Assembly: GCA_032690845.1 (NCBI GenBank)
Contig: CM064430.1
Span: forward strand, 2,156,949-2,220,948
Source: Eleusine coracana subsp. coracana
Taxonomy: Eukaryota; Streptophyta; Magnoliopsida; Poales; Poaceae
Reading direction: 5' to 3'
DNA length: 64,000 nucleotides
Both the position numbers and the translations under genes were made by a program. Below, one piece after another: positions 11,336 through 21,877 of the stretch; position 1 is the first letter of the stretch, and each line of letters begins with the position of its first letter. The notes beneath the pieces were generated by a model. The model was given only the letters and a program-made list of their open reading frames with translations. It searched no databases and was not told where the DNA came from.

Positions 11336-14300
11336 CTAACAACAACAACAGCAGCAGCAACAATGGCAGCGGTACTACTGCCAATAATGGTGGCAACACC
11401 AACGCGGCGGCGAGCGGCGGGTGGCTGGGCTTCTCCCTCTCGCCGCACAGCATGGCCTCGGCCATGGACGACCACCACCAGCACCAGCAGCACCACGGCC
11501 TCTTCTTCCCTTCCGTCACCGCCGCCGCCGCCGCCTACGGCCTCGCCGCCGGCGACGCCACCAGCTCGCCCTACTACACGCCGCAGCTCGCGTCCATGCC
11601 GCTCAAATCCGACGGCTCGCTCTGCATCATGGAGGCGCTCCGGAGAACCGATCAAGACCACCACGGTTAGTAGTTCGTGTTTGTGTGTGGATTACTGATT
11701 TGCTCCCATGTGTTATTTTTTCCGTATTATTGGATCGCATGTTGATGTGTATTTGATGATTGATCAATGGTGGGCAGGGCCGAAGCTTGAGGACTTTTTG
11801 GGCGCGGCCCAGTCGCAGGCCATGGCGCTGAGCCTGGACAACGCCGCCGCCTCCAGCTTCTACTACTACGGCGGCGGCGGCGCCGGCGTCGTGGGAGGTG
11901 GTGGGCACCACCAGCAGCACCACGGGCTGCTGCAGCCGGCGTGCGCCGCCGCCGACGCGTACGCGCCGGCGTCGCTGGTGGCCGACGACGAGGCGGCCGC
12001 GGCGGCGACGGCGATGGCGAGCTGGGTGGCGGCGCGGGCCGAGCAGCAGACCTTCCTGGCCCAGCACCAGCACCACCACCACGCGCTGGCCCTGTCCATG
12101 GGCTCGAGCTGCGTGACGACGACGGCCCACCACCAGCACCAGCAGCACGCCGGCGGCGGCGTGCTGGCGGCGGCGGCGGCGATGGTCGACGGCGGGCGGA
12201 AGCGCGCGGTGGCGGCGGCGGGGCACCAGCAGAAGCAGCCGGTGCACCACCGCAAGTCCATCGACACGTTCGGGCAGAGGACGTCGCAGTACAGGGGCGT
12301 CACCAGGTACATCGCACACTCTCTCACTTGCCACGTCAGCACGTTTATTTAGCACGTGGGGTTAAGCAGCGGATTAGCACGTGCTGATTACGGGTTTGTG
12401 GTGGCGCGCGGTTAAATTAAGCAGGCATAGGTGGACGGGGAGGTATGAGGCGCACCTGTGGGACAACAGCTGCAAGAAGGAAGGCCAGACCAGGAAGGGC
12501 AGGCAAGGTATGTACATTTCTTCGTTCCTCTTGCTATTATTACCACTATTGTATTATGTAGTATATAAGATCGAGTGGTAATCATTATTAGTGGCTAATC
12601 ACGTTGGTGTTTCTGTCCCTGCATAACCAACAACGCTCTGGCCGGGACGTGACGACGTACGTACGTGCTTTATTTAACTCACTCTGAAAATCTGCAGTTT
12701 ATCTCGGTAAGTACGGTCGTAGCATGCTGTTTGAACACACTACCCGTACTAGAGTTTACACACTCTGTGTCGCATGTTGTCGGCACGCGCATGCATTGCA
12801 TGCGCGGTAAAAAAAAAAACGCCGAGCTGCATGCTGTGGTAAAAAAGTTTATCTTTCTCTTAGCTTGACATGGCTGGGCGTGCTTGGTTGTTTGTCTGTG
12901 CTAGGCGGGTACGACATGGAGGAGAAGGCGGCGAGGGCCTATGACTTGGCGGCGCTCAAGTATTGGGGACCCTCCACACACATCAACTTCCCGGTAACAA
13001 TCCAATCCCTACTAGCTAGTGTTGATTGGTTTTACTTTTACCTCTCTTGGCATCCAGCATTATGCGTCCATGGTTACTGGTAATGCTGAGTCAAATATAC
13101 TGATTTTGCAGCTGGAAGACTACCAGGAGGAGCTGGAGGAGATGAAGAACATGACAAGGCAGGAGTACGTGGCTCACCTCAGAAGGTACACACACTCAGA
13201 TTATTGTATCTAGCGCTTGTTCATCTGAACATTTTGACCTAGCCAGAGGGCGCCCTGTAGTAGTCTAGCCATATATGCATCTGAACCGACCGCTGGACAT
13301 TTCGCTGCGTGCAGGAAGAGCAGCGGGTTCTCACGGGGCGCCTCCATGTACCGCGGCGTGACCAGGTATATATCCGTCCCTGCATTTTCACACTAGAACT
13401 TTTGCACCACATGTGTGCTAGCTGAATATGTTCACCAGCCAGTCAGTTATACTGCACCTACGACTATGACTGTACTGAACGTGTTTGATGTTTTGATGGT
13501 GTGAATATAATTGTTCAGGCATCACCAGCACGGGCGGTGGCAGGCGCGCATCGGACGCGTCTCCGGCAACAAGGACCTCTACCTCGGCACATTCAGTAAG
13601 CCCCCCACAGTAGCTTGGTCTTTTTCTCTCAATCTGGGTGCAAGGTTCTAACTATGTATTTAGCTGCTAATCCGTAAGTACTCAGCTTCTATTTTTTAAC
13701 TAATGATATTTGAGCAACACTAATTTAAGATGCGCCTTATTAATTAGGTCTTACTTTGTACTACTTAATAGTGTAATAAGAGGCTAGTTTAGATAGATCA
13801 TCGGTTCGATCTGTTCGCCGTTATGCTGCAGCACTAGGGCGTTGCATATATGCAGAGATGCTGTCACGGCCGGAGGGCACAGGGGGACGACCTGTCTGTC
13901 TCTGTCGCAAACGATCATCATCGTCCTCTACACATATGCGTGCTGCTGTGTGTGTACACGTAGGGCGTGTGTATAGCCTTCTCTAGTAGCAAGTCGTATG
14001 CGTGCATGGCAGGCTTACAGTATTAGCTTTAGGTGGCAATGATGCCCTGATCCCCGGCCTCCTGCCAAAGAATGTCTTCTTGCTTTCTCCCCTTTCCTTT
14101 TGCTCCCCTCTTAGCTTCCCTCTACACATGCTGATGCACAGATGCGGCAGAGTAGAGAGAGAGGGGTGTAGAGCTTTTGCATAAGGCTGGCGCTGCCCTC
14201 CCTAGTTTTTTCCACTGTCAAGGATCGCACGCGCTGATGCCCTTTTGACCAGCATGTCCATCATCATCATCATCATCATCATCGACTCTTCCGTCTTCCC

Positions 14301-15270
14301 TATGGAAATGCAAATGCAAATGCAAATGCACCCGCGCGCGCGCCCAACATCCTCATCCGTTTCCTTTCTGTTCACATCGGTCATCCCTTCTTCTTGCATA
14401 TTGCATACTGTAGTAGTATTTTGCATCGCATGCTGACGTGGCCGGCCACGTGTGTGCCCATATCGTGTACTAGTATATACTATCTGAAATATATCTCAAT
14501 GACGATGACGTAATGCAGGCACGCAGGAGGAGGCTGCGGAGGCGTACGACATCGCGGCCATCAAGTTCCGCGGCCTCAACGCCGTCACCAACTTCGACAT
14601 CACCCGCTACGACGTCGACAAGATCATGGCCAGCAACACGCTCCTCCCGGGAGAACTCGCCCGCCGCAAGAAGCAGGACGCCGCCGGCGACGACCAAGTC
14701 AACGCCAACGCCGCCGTCGACGCAGCAACCTCCGCCGCCATGGTCCATCATCATCATCATCATCATCAGGCGAATAATAACGCGTCGTCGTCGTCGTCGG
14801 ACACGTGGAAGATCGCCGCCGCGATGTCCGCCGCCCCGAGGATCATCGTCGGCGGCGGCGAGCACCACAACCACCATGGCCACCACGACGTGATGTCAGC
14901 TGGGGCCGATCAGGCCTTCTCCTCCGTGCTTCACGACCTCGTGGTCAACGCCGGCGGCGCTGACCAGCAGCAGCAGCACGACGGTAATGTGGCGGCGGCG
15001 GGCATGTCGACGAGCGCGTCGTCGCTGGTGACGAGCCTCAGCAACTCCCGCGAGGGAAGCCCTGACCGCGGCGGCGGCCTCTCCATGCTCTTCTCCAAGC
15101 CGCCGCCGCATCATCACCACCACCACCAGCAGGCGGCGGCCAATAATAATAACAAGCCCATGAGCCCGATGCCGCTCATGGGCTCCTCGTGGGCCGCCTC
15201 ATCGCCGCCGGCCCGGCCCGCCGTGTCCATCGCGCACCTGCCCCTCTTCGCCGCCTGGACCGACGCGTAA
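11332..15270 (+). CDS. CRL5: PLETHORA/AINTEGUMENTA-type double-AP2 transcription factor (CRL5-like), copy 1
   Basis: Exons: 11332-11665, 11778-12306, 12425-12507, 12698-12706 (9-nt micro-exon), 12905-12993, 13112-13185, 13315-13365, 13519-13595, 14519-15270. Every junction is GT-AG and the phases close to 1998 nt, 665 aa. The N-terminus has the family motifs WLGFSLSPH (about 31-39) and PKLEDFLG (about 113-120). AP2 repeat 1 runs from YRGVTR at 283 to about 348, AP2 repeat 2 from YRGVTR at 385 to about 450. His-, Asn-, Gln- and Ala-rich low-complexity stretches fill the rest, including seven His near 491-498. euANT factors are nuclear DNA-binding regulators of meristem and root stem cells; rice CRL5 promotes crown-root initiation downstream of auxin. 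Assignment to CRL5 rests on the motifs plus the CSLC10 and PR-1 neighbours; another PLT/BBM paralogue is possible. Nothing suggests it is broken. Confidence 0.93.
12698..12706 (+). other. 9-nt micro-exon in AP2 repeat 1, copy 1
   Basis: TTTATCTCG between a GCAG acceptor and a GTAAGT donor. It supplies most of the VYLG codons missing between the flanking exons (GRQ before, GYDMEE after) and keeps phase exactly. A 9-nt exon here is a known hallmark of euANT genes and is often missed by gene finders. Confidence 0.92.
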
Positions 15271-16625
15271 GTCCAGTTCCCATCGTGCACGTTCCCGTGC
15301 TGCTCGTGGCTGGACTTGTTCACCACTTAGTTAGTCTTGGATGGTTAATTATTAGCCATGACGGGAGGAGAGATCAGATTAGTATTGGTTAGTCAAGCTT
15401 AGGTGAGGAGAGACTATGAAAGCGCCGCGCGGCTTCTGCTGTTTTTCCTTCTTCTCCGGCGGCGACGGACGGCGAACGTGGCCGGCCGGGGCCGGAGAAG
15501 GAGGGGTTTTGTAATATGGAGGCCGGAGATCAGGTGCGTCTCCTCCGATATCATCATATCCACAAAAAACTAATGTACCACTAATATTGTTATTCTTAAT
15601 TTCTTATAGCCTCTCACTTATTTTTCCTTCCTTCTGTCCCAAAATGTTTGATCCCATTGACCAACTGAACTGTGGGTCCGGATACTAGCAATCCCTGAGC
15701 CCGTGCGCGATTATGGACTTGCGTGACAGTTGTGTTGCCATTTCCTCTAGGCGTCAATGGGCTGCCCCGTACCTTGGGCTTAACATTTCGGCCTAATGGG
15801 CTGGATCATTTTCTCTGATTGCTAACTAGTACTACAGTGTAGTAGGAGTGGTACGTTCTTCAAAAAAAAAAAAAAAAAAAAAACTGTACCAGTGGTACAC
15901 AGCACGTGAACATTTTGCACACACGAGGAAGAATTCAACAGGGATGAATCCATAAGTGAATCCCTGCAACAGCTACAAACCACAACCAACCAACCTGACG
16001 CGTTTATATGTGAGTAGGATGATCTCACCTCATCAGATCACCAGCTGGCCACCTCCTGCCTCGCCATGCCCTGCATCCCCAGGAGGCCAGGCGGGCCATC
16101 AAGAGGCGGCTCAGAATGAACGAGTTGCTACTACTCACCCCTCGTCACGGCATAGCCCACATCCCATGGTCATCATCGTCATCTTTCCCCGTGAAATCGC
16201 AATGGCGATCGCTATTCATGCTGCCAAGCGAACTGTTGCTGCCGTGGTCGTGAAACAGACGCATTGATCAGCTAGGCGATGCAGTGTTCACTGAACTCTT
16301 GAACAGCAGGGCATTAGAACAAGAATAGGTGGACTGATCAACAGATGATTCAGTTATGAACATCACTCCGTACAAAAAAGTTTGAGATTCCTGAAGCAGC
16401 TAAAAGAATTTACAAGCCAAGACTAGAGCTAAAAGAATTTACAAACATTTCTCTGACACTAATCTTCAGGCTAGTATTCAGTTCCTACATCTAGATCCTA
16501 TTCCTCAACAAAGCTAAAGTAGTTTTCGGTTACTTGAATCAAGTAACCAACCAACTGTGTCAGATTCAGTGCCATTTGTTACATGAGGTTCATACAAGGA
16601 ACCAAACACACCCCAGGTTTACAGT
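15271..16625. other. convergent spacer between PLT and CSLC 3' ends, copy 1
   Basis: It holds the two 3' UTRs, an A22 run at 15862-15883 and a possible half Stowaway terminus near 15640. No gene is seen. The same sequence is at 31478-32832 in copy 2. Confidence 0.6.
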
Positions 16626-19282
16626 TTATTTCACATCTTCACCAATGAGGTCGAGGCCGACCATCAGGAACGAGATGCCCTGGAACAACAGGAAGTAAAA
16701 GTGCATCCCTTGTTTCGACAGCAGGCTCCGGGCCGCGGCAGTCAGGAGGAGCAGTGAGAGCGTGAGCTCCTTCTTGTATATTCGGTTGTACTTCTTCCCG
16801 GACTCATTTTTTGGAGCAGGTTGCTTTGGCATGGAATACTCCTTGATTGTTGCCACTGGAAGGATCGGTGTTGAGAATGCTTTGTGCTGGTTCCGCTCCT
16901 TGGGCGATGACAAGATGAGGTCGTTCTCCGCTGATCGGCCTGATTTCTTTGTTACAACCCACTCGTAGGCACTCCCGAGCTGGAACAGGCCAGAGATCAT
17001 GGCATTGAACTTGGTTACCGACATGGTGTTCTCAAAGAGGAGGTATGGGATGATGAATGGGAAAGATTTTGGAGCAGGGAGGATGTTAAGGAAGGACATC
17101 AGGGCTGGGATATAGCAGACGACCCAATCAGGGAGCTCTGCTTCAGGAACAAACATTGTCATTGGGAGAATGATGCAGAATAGTGTGAAGGAGTAGAAGG
17201 GCAAGATGAGCTTGCGCAGCAGGAAGAAAAGAAAGATCAAGTTGGCTTTCTTCCAGAATGCAATCTGCAACCAAAGAAGTTGGAAAATATTAGTAAACAC
17301 ACTAGTAACTTAAGTGAATTTTAATAATATATACAGGCCAAATTCATCATTCTGACATTCAACAGGCAGTTGATTCTCCTAAAATTACAGTTGCGAACTA
17401 GCGTACATGAAGTTCATTAACAAACTTAAAAAAAAGAGATATGAATGAAAACTAGTGCATCACATAAAGCCACTTAAACTCCTATGTACCCTTATGTGAC
17501 TCTCAAATCTAATGATACGTTGGACTACCAGACAGTTACGTGTAATGAGAAATTTTTTTTGAACATCACTGATAACCGAATTCTGGAACAAAAATGGAGT
17601 AATTGGTAATACCTTGCATCTAATAATGTCTGGCAAGCATAGCCTGAACAACTGCATTGGGCCTGAATGCCACCGGTGCTGCTGCTTCCTGTACGCCTCA
17701 TACGACTCTGGCAACTCACACTGACACTGCATAGATAAAAGTTGAAACAAGTGCATTAGCCCAAACATTAGTATCAAAACACTACGATCCCAGCACTGTT
17801 CCAACACAATATGCAAGCAATTTGGCGTGTATCGTACCTCAACATCGTTCAGGAATACAAACTTCCAGCCCTTGAGATGTGCGCGGACCGCAATGTCCAT
17901 GTCTTCCACCGTTGTCCGCTCCATCCACCCCCCTGAATCCTCCAAAGCCTTGATCCTCCACACCCCAGCCGTGCCATTGAACCCAAAGAAGTTGATGAAC
18001 ACACCGTTCACCTGTTGCTCCACCTCAAAATGGAAGCTCAGGTTAATGTTCTGCAACCGCGTCAACAGGTTCTCGTCCTTGTTCACAAACGACCATCTTG
18101 CTTGCACCAGTCCCAAATCCTCATTCCCCTACAACCAATGAATCCGGCATAACACAGTCAGAATCCCAAAAAATCAGCACAATTGAATTGACTTAAAGAG
18201 TACTACTGAATTTACCTTAAAATGCGGCACCGTGCGCTTCAAGAAGTCAGGATAAGGCTGGAAATCGGCGTCGAAGATGGCCACAAACTCGTAGTCCTTG
18301 ACGTAGCTGCAGCTCATCGCCGACTTGAGGTTCCCGGCCTTGTACCCTTCCCTGAGCACACGGTGCCGGTACACGATGCGCGCGCCGGTCTGCTGCCACT
18401 TCTCAACCTCCTCTTTGATCCGTGCTTGAGTGACCAGGTCATCGGAGTCGTCCAGCACCTGCACCATGAGGTTCGACCTCGGCCAGTCCAGATTGCAGAC
18501 CGCCGCAATCGACTGCTGATACACCTGAGCAATTTCAAAATTGGAGCTTTTGTCTGATGGGGAACAAAGTTTTGAAATTTTAGGCGCAGTTGTAAATGGC
18601 AATGCTGCATTATTGTTACCTCCTTCTCGTTGCACATTGGTATCTGGACGAGCACCATGGGGTAGTATACTGCGTCAGGGTCCTCTTCGTCGGGCAATGC
18701 CGGCGAGACAGAAGGTTTGGGCTTCATTCGCTTGAGACGAATGTAGAAGCATCCGAGGCTCTGGACAATGCGGTCGGCGCTCTGCACGAGGAAGAGCACG
18801 ACGCGTGGAGCGACGCGAACGACACGGCGGCGGCGGCGGGGGGGAGGGGCCGGCCGTTGACGAGGTCGACGGCGAGGAGGAGCAGCGACAGCGCGAGGCA
18901 CGCCTTGATGAAGGCGTGGAACGGCGACGATCTCGGCGCCGGCGCGGAGTCGGAGTCTGTACGGCCGGCGGCGACGCGGCGGCGGGCGGCGCCGGCGAGC
19001 GCGACGGCGGCGGAGGCGAGACGCGCGAGGAAGCCCGCTGTGCGGTGCGCCTTGAGGAGCAGCACCCAGGTGATCTGCTTCGCGTTCTTCCTCCTCCCTC
19101 TCTCCCGCCCGTGACTGGACGATACATCCTCGTCTTCTTCCTCCGGCTCCTCGTATTCCTCCACCTCGATCTCGGAGATGGACCAGCTAGGATTCTCCAT
19201 CTTCACGACGACCGGCGTGCCGCGGTACGCGCCGCCGCTGCCGGCGAGGACGGCGGCATTGGCGCTGCCGCTGCCCCACAAG
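16626..19282 (-). pseudogene. CSLC xyloglucan glucan synthase, copy 1, 5'-truncated (no start codon or promoter)
   Basis: Exons on the - strand: truncated exon 1 18620-19282, then 18216-18524, 17838-18128, 17613-17726, 16626-17264. The duplication breakpoint removes the first six codons and the promoter; the frame runs up into filler with a TAG and no ATG. The first remaining in-frame ATG is Met34 (19198-19200). Exon 1 also has the one-base phase defect described for copy 2 (G7 run at 18838-18844). The downstream glycosyltransferase exons are intact and unchanged, as expected for a very recent truncation. A chance promoter in the PLT upstream DNA could still transcribe it, giving antisense or truncated RNA. 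Confidence 0.85.
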
Positions 19283-19317
19283 AGGATAGAGAAGAAGGTC
19301 TAGTGGCATGGGAACTA
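19278..19317. other. duplication junction with two templated filler pieces
   Basis: CSLC exon 1 sequence runs to 19282. Bases 19278-19294 (17 nt) match 3284-3300, sharing ACAAG with the CSLC end. Bases 19295-19317 (23 nt) match 3165-3187. Copy 2 then starts at the equivalent of 3111, sharing TA. The join is thus CSLC end, piece from +175 bp, piece from +55 bp, segment start. This is the pattern left by template switching or polymerase-theta-type end joining. Read on the - strand, the filler puts an in-frame TAG upstream of the truncated CSLC frame. Confidence 0.9.
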
Positions 19318-19652
19318 TGTGGGGTTATCCTTAAGTGAGAGAGTGCTGCTGCTTTCTGTATGCAGAGAACAAGGTCTAGTGGCATGGGAACTAGTCATCT
19401 GTCTCCTGTAGGCCATTGCCGCCTCCCTTTTACCCTCATCCTCTGGTGTGTGACTTCGTTCAAATATTGAGTAGGTTTTGACCATGCATACAAGAGGATA
19501 GAGAAGGTCAGAGGGAGAGAGAGCATCAAGTTTAAGAGAAGAAACAGAACAAAGGAGATAAAGAGAGGCAGAAACGAGCTTGCATAAGGAAACAAAGCGA
19601 GTAATTTTCATCAGCCTTGCGTGCAGGCAACAGCCGTGTAGGGCCCCTAAGG

Positions 19653-19653
<1 letters not shown>

Positions 19654-19706
<53 letters not shown>
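19654..19706 (+). repeat. (CT)n microsatellite, copy 2
   Basis: A pure CT tract of 53 nt, two bases longer than its partner at 3448-3498. Confidence 0.95.
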
Positions 19707-19708
<2 letters not shown>

Positions 19709-21345
19709 GTCTCTGCCATGGCTGCCATCTTTTATCAGAGTGGGGAATGTGGAGGCATGCATTGCACAGAGTGCTGGCCTGGTTAGTACTCGTATTATGT
19801 TTGTGTGTGTTGATCCCTTTGCAAGAAGAGCACACCAGTAGCAGCAGGGCCAAGCTAGTGAACCCCACGCACCACATGCCGTTTTGCTCTCCTCTCTCCT
19901 ACCGATGCATGCAGGTGATCAGGTCGACCGATCTTTTTTGCCAGAATTAGGGCCCTTAGGCATGTCCATTTCTGCTTAACCCTAGCTAACGCCCGTTCAG
20001 TTACATCAACCACTAGGGTGCTGCCACCTGTGCGTACCAGGCTACATGCTCGACCTCTACTAGTACACGGAGCTTTGTCACGCGTTGTTGCCTCCTGCAG
20101 TCTTCTTCATCATGCAATAAACACCGGGTACCTCCTTCGTCAGTACATACTAACCTTGATTCATGTTCAAGTTTTCGATCATTTTTGCTGATGACTTGAT
20201 CTTGGTATATTGGTCACATATCTCAATATTTTTTTTCCATTCATGCAAATAAATTAAAGTTGTTCTTACTAACGTCCTTCCATAAACTGTGAGAACGTAC
20301 TACACACATGCATGAATTGAATGCAATCTCATTCCTTATAGCCTGTCTGTCTCTGTCTGTCTTCACGCATGGACCACATATAATGCAAATAATGCAACAC
20401 TGATGAATCTGTAAGCTCCAACTACACCTCTGCCACTGATCGGCTCAGGCAAGCAGGCCACAATGCAAGGATATGCACGCATAAATAATGAATCCATCAG
20501 CATCTGCGAGCTCTCTCGCTCTCTCAGCTGATGCTGATGCAGAAATGGCAGAAGCATTCAGTGGTAGCAAGAGCCCTGAAAGACTCTAACGCCATCCTGA
20601 GCATGCACCACCACGCATGTGTGTGTGTGATCTGAAACTCTAAAACTCCCTCTGAAGAGTACGTGCCCATGCACAAGACACCATTGGACTCCTTGCTCAA
20701 GATGGCGACCACTCATCAGCTTACTGGTGGCTAGTAGTTAGAGTAGTGGCAAAAGAACACAACTGCAGCTAGCCACCGAGCTTTCATTCAGTTTTCTGTT
20801 GTCATTCAGTCTGTTCGATTCTCTGATGATCCGATCAGGCATTCAGAGAACCAAGAACACCTAGGTAACCATGTCTTAAAAATAATTCTACCTTCGTCCG
20901 TTCTTAGGAATAATGACATATTGAACTAAATTTGCTGTTCTAAATGTCATATATTTAACAGTGTGAGGGATCGGAGTATCTGAAGGAGTGTGCACTGATA
21001 ATACGCTTATTGTAAAATTGTTTAGTAATAAGTGAACATTGCATAGGTTCGAGCTGTGCGAATGTGACACGAATTAATTCGCTCCCTTGTGGCTATTCTT
21101 GTGCAAGTTTGTGGTTGCCTGACGAGCGACATAAAGAGAGAGCAGTTGCATACGGAGGGAGAGAGCCAGAGAGGAGAGGGAGCATTGGAGCAACATTTTC
21201 CAACAGCTGTTTTGCAGTCTCGTATAGTAACTATCCGAGCCCTCTTTCAGTACACTTCTCTCTGGGCAGCATGTACGACCCACACTGCGTGCTTCACTGG
21301 CCTATACGTACACAACCCTACCTTACCATGTCCCTACTCACAGCC

Positions 21346-21410
<65 letters not shown>
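21346..21410 (+). repeat. (AG)n microsatellite, copy 2
   Basis: An AG tract of 65 nt with an internal GG interruption at about 21369, unlike the uninterrupted 68-nt partner in copy 1. Confidence 0.95.
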
Positions 21411-21413
<3 letters not shown>

Positions 21414-21717
21414 TGGGCTAGTAGAGCTAAAATGAATCTAGCTTAGATTTCGTTTGGATCTTGTGCATCCCTCCATCCACTCGTGAACGGACGACAATGA
21501 AAACCACAGGGTTTCTGTAGGCTCGGACAGAGCCATGAACCTTTAAATGCAAGCACAGCACGCAGTGGTACTGTGCTTACAGAAGCATGCAGCTGTTTGT
21601 AGCCTATTGCTAGGGCTCATCGCAAAAGCCGATCACCCATATATGCATAGTCTTTTTTAAGGATCCACTCCACATTTTTTTTTCTTGAAGCAAACTACAT
21701 AAATTGGTTCTAAAATA

Positions 21718-21877
21718 CTCACTCTGTCCGAAATTACTTATCATTCTGGCTTTTTACCAGATTTATTGAACATTATTTGAATCTGGATAATGTGTATGTC
21801 CAAGTTCAGAGAATGTTCAATAAACTTGGACAACAAGAAACAGCTCCAGAATGGCAAGTAAATTGGGATGGAGAGAG
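21718..21877. mobile_element. Stowaway-type MITE, copy 2
   Basis: The same element as at 5512-5671, carried along by the segmental duplication and not an independent insertion. Confidence 0.8.

Larger units (their letters stand above)
3110..19282. repeat. segmental tandem duplication, copy 1 (~16.17 kb)
   Basis: This segment is repeated in direct orientation at 19317-35489 with an offset of 16,205-16,208 bases throughout. It carries the PLT/CRL5-like gene with about 8 kb of upstream DNA and the CSLC gene as far as codon 7 of exon 1. All long reading frames compared translate identically in the two copies. The differences I found are length changes in simple repeats: the CT tract at 3448, the GA tract at 5138, a T run near 5470 and an A run near 12810. 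The left edge (before ATGTGGGGTT) is original flank. The right edge is the rearranged junction. Confidence 0.96.

Noticed and set aside
11363..12387. Long alternative-frame ORFs (up to 242 aa) over the PLT exons, on both strands
   Set aside because: They are GC-rich shadows of the PLT coding frame, dominated by Arg/Pro/Ala/Gly, and are broken by the introns.
14202..14436. Frames of poly-Ile or poly-Met in PLT intron 8
   Set aside because: They come from (ATC)n and (ATGCAA)n repeats inside an intron.
18596..19338. + strand frames of 172-190 aa opposite CSLC exon 1
   Set aside because: They are antisense shadows of a high-GC exon; the CSLC motifs are on the - strand.
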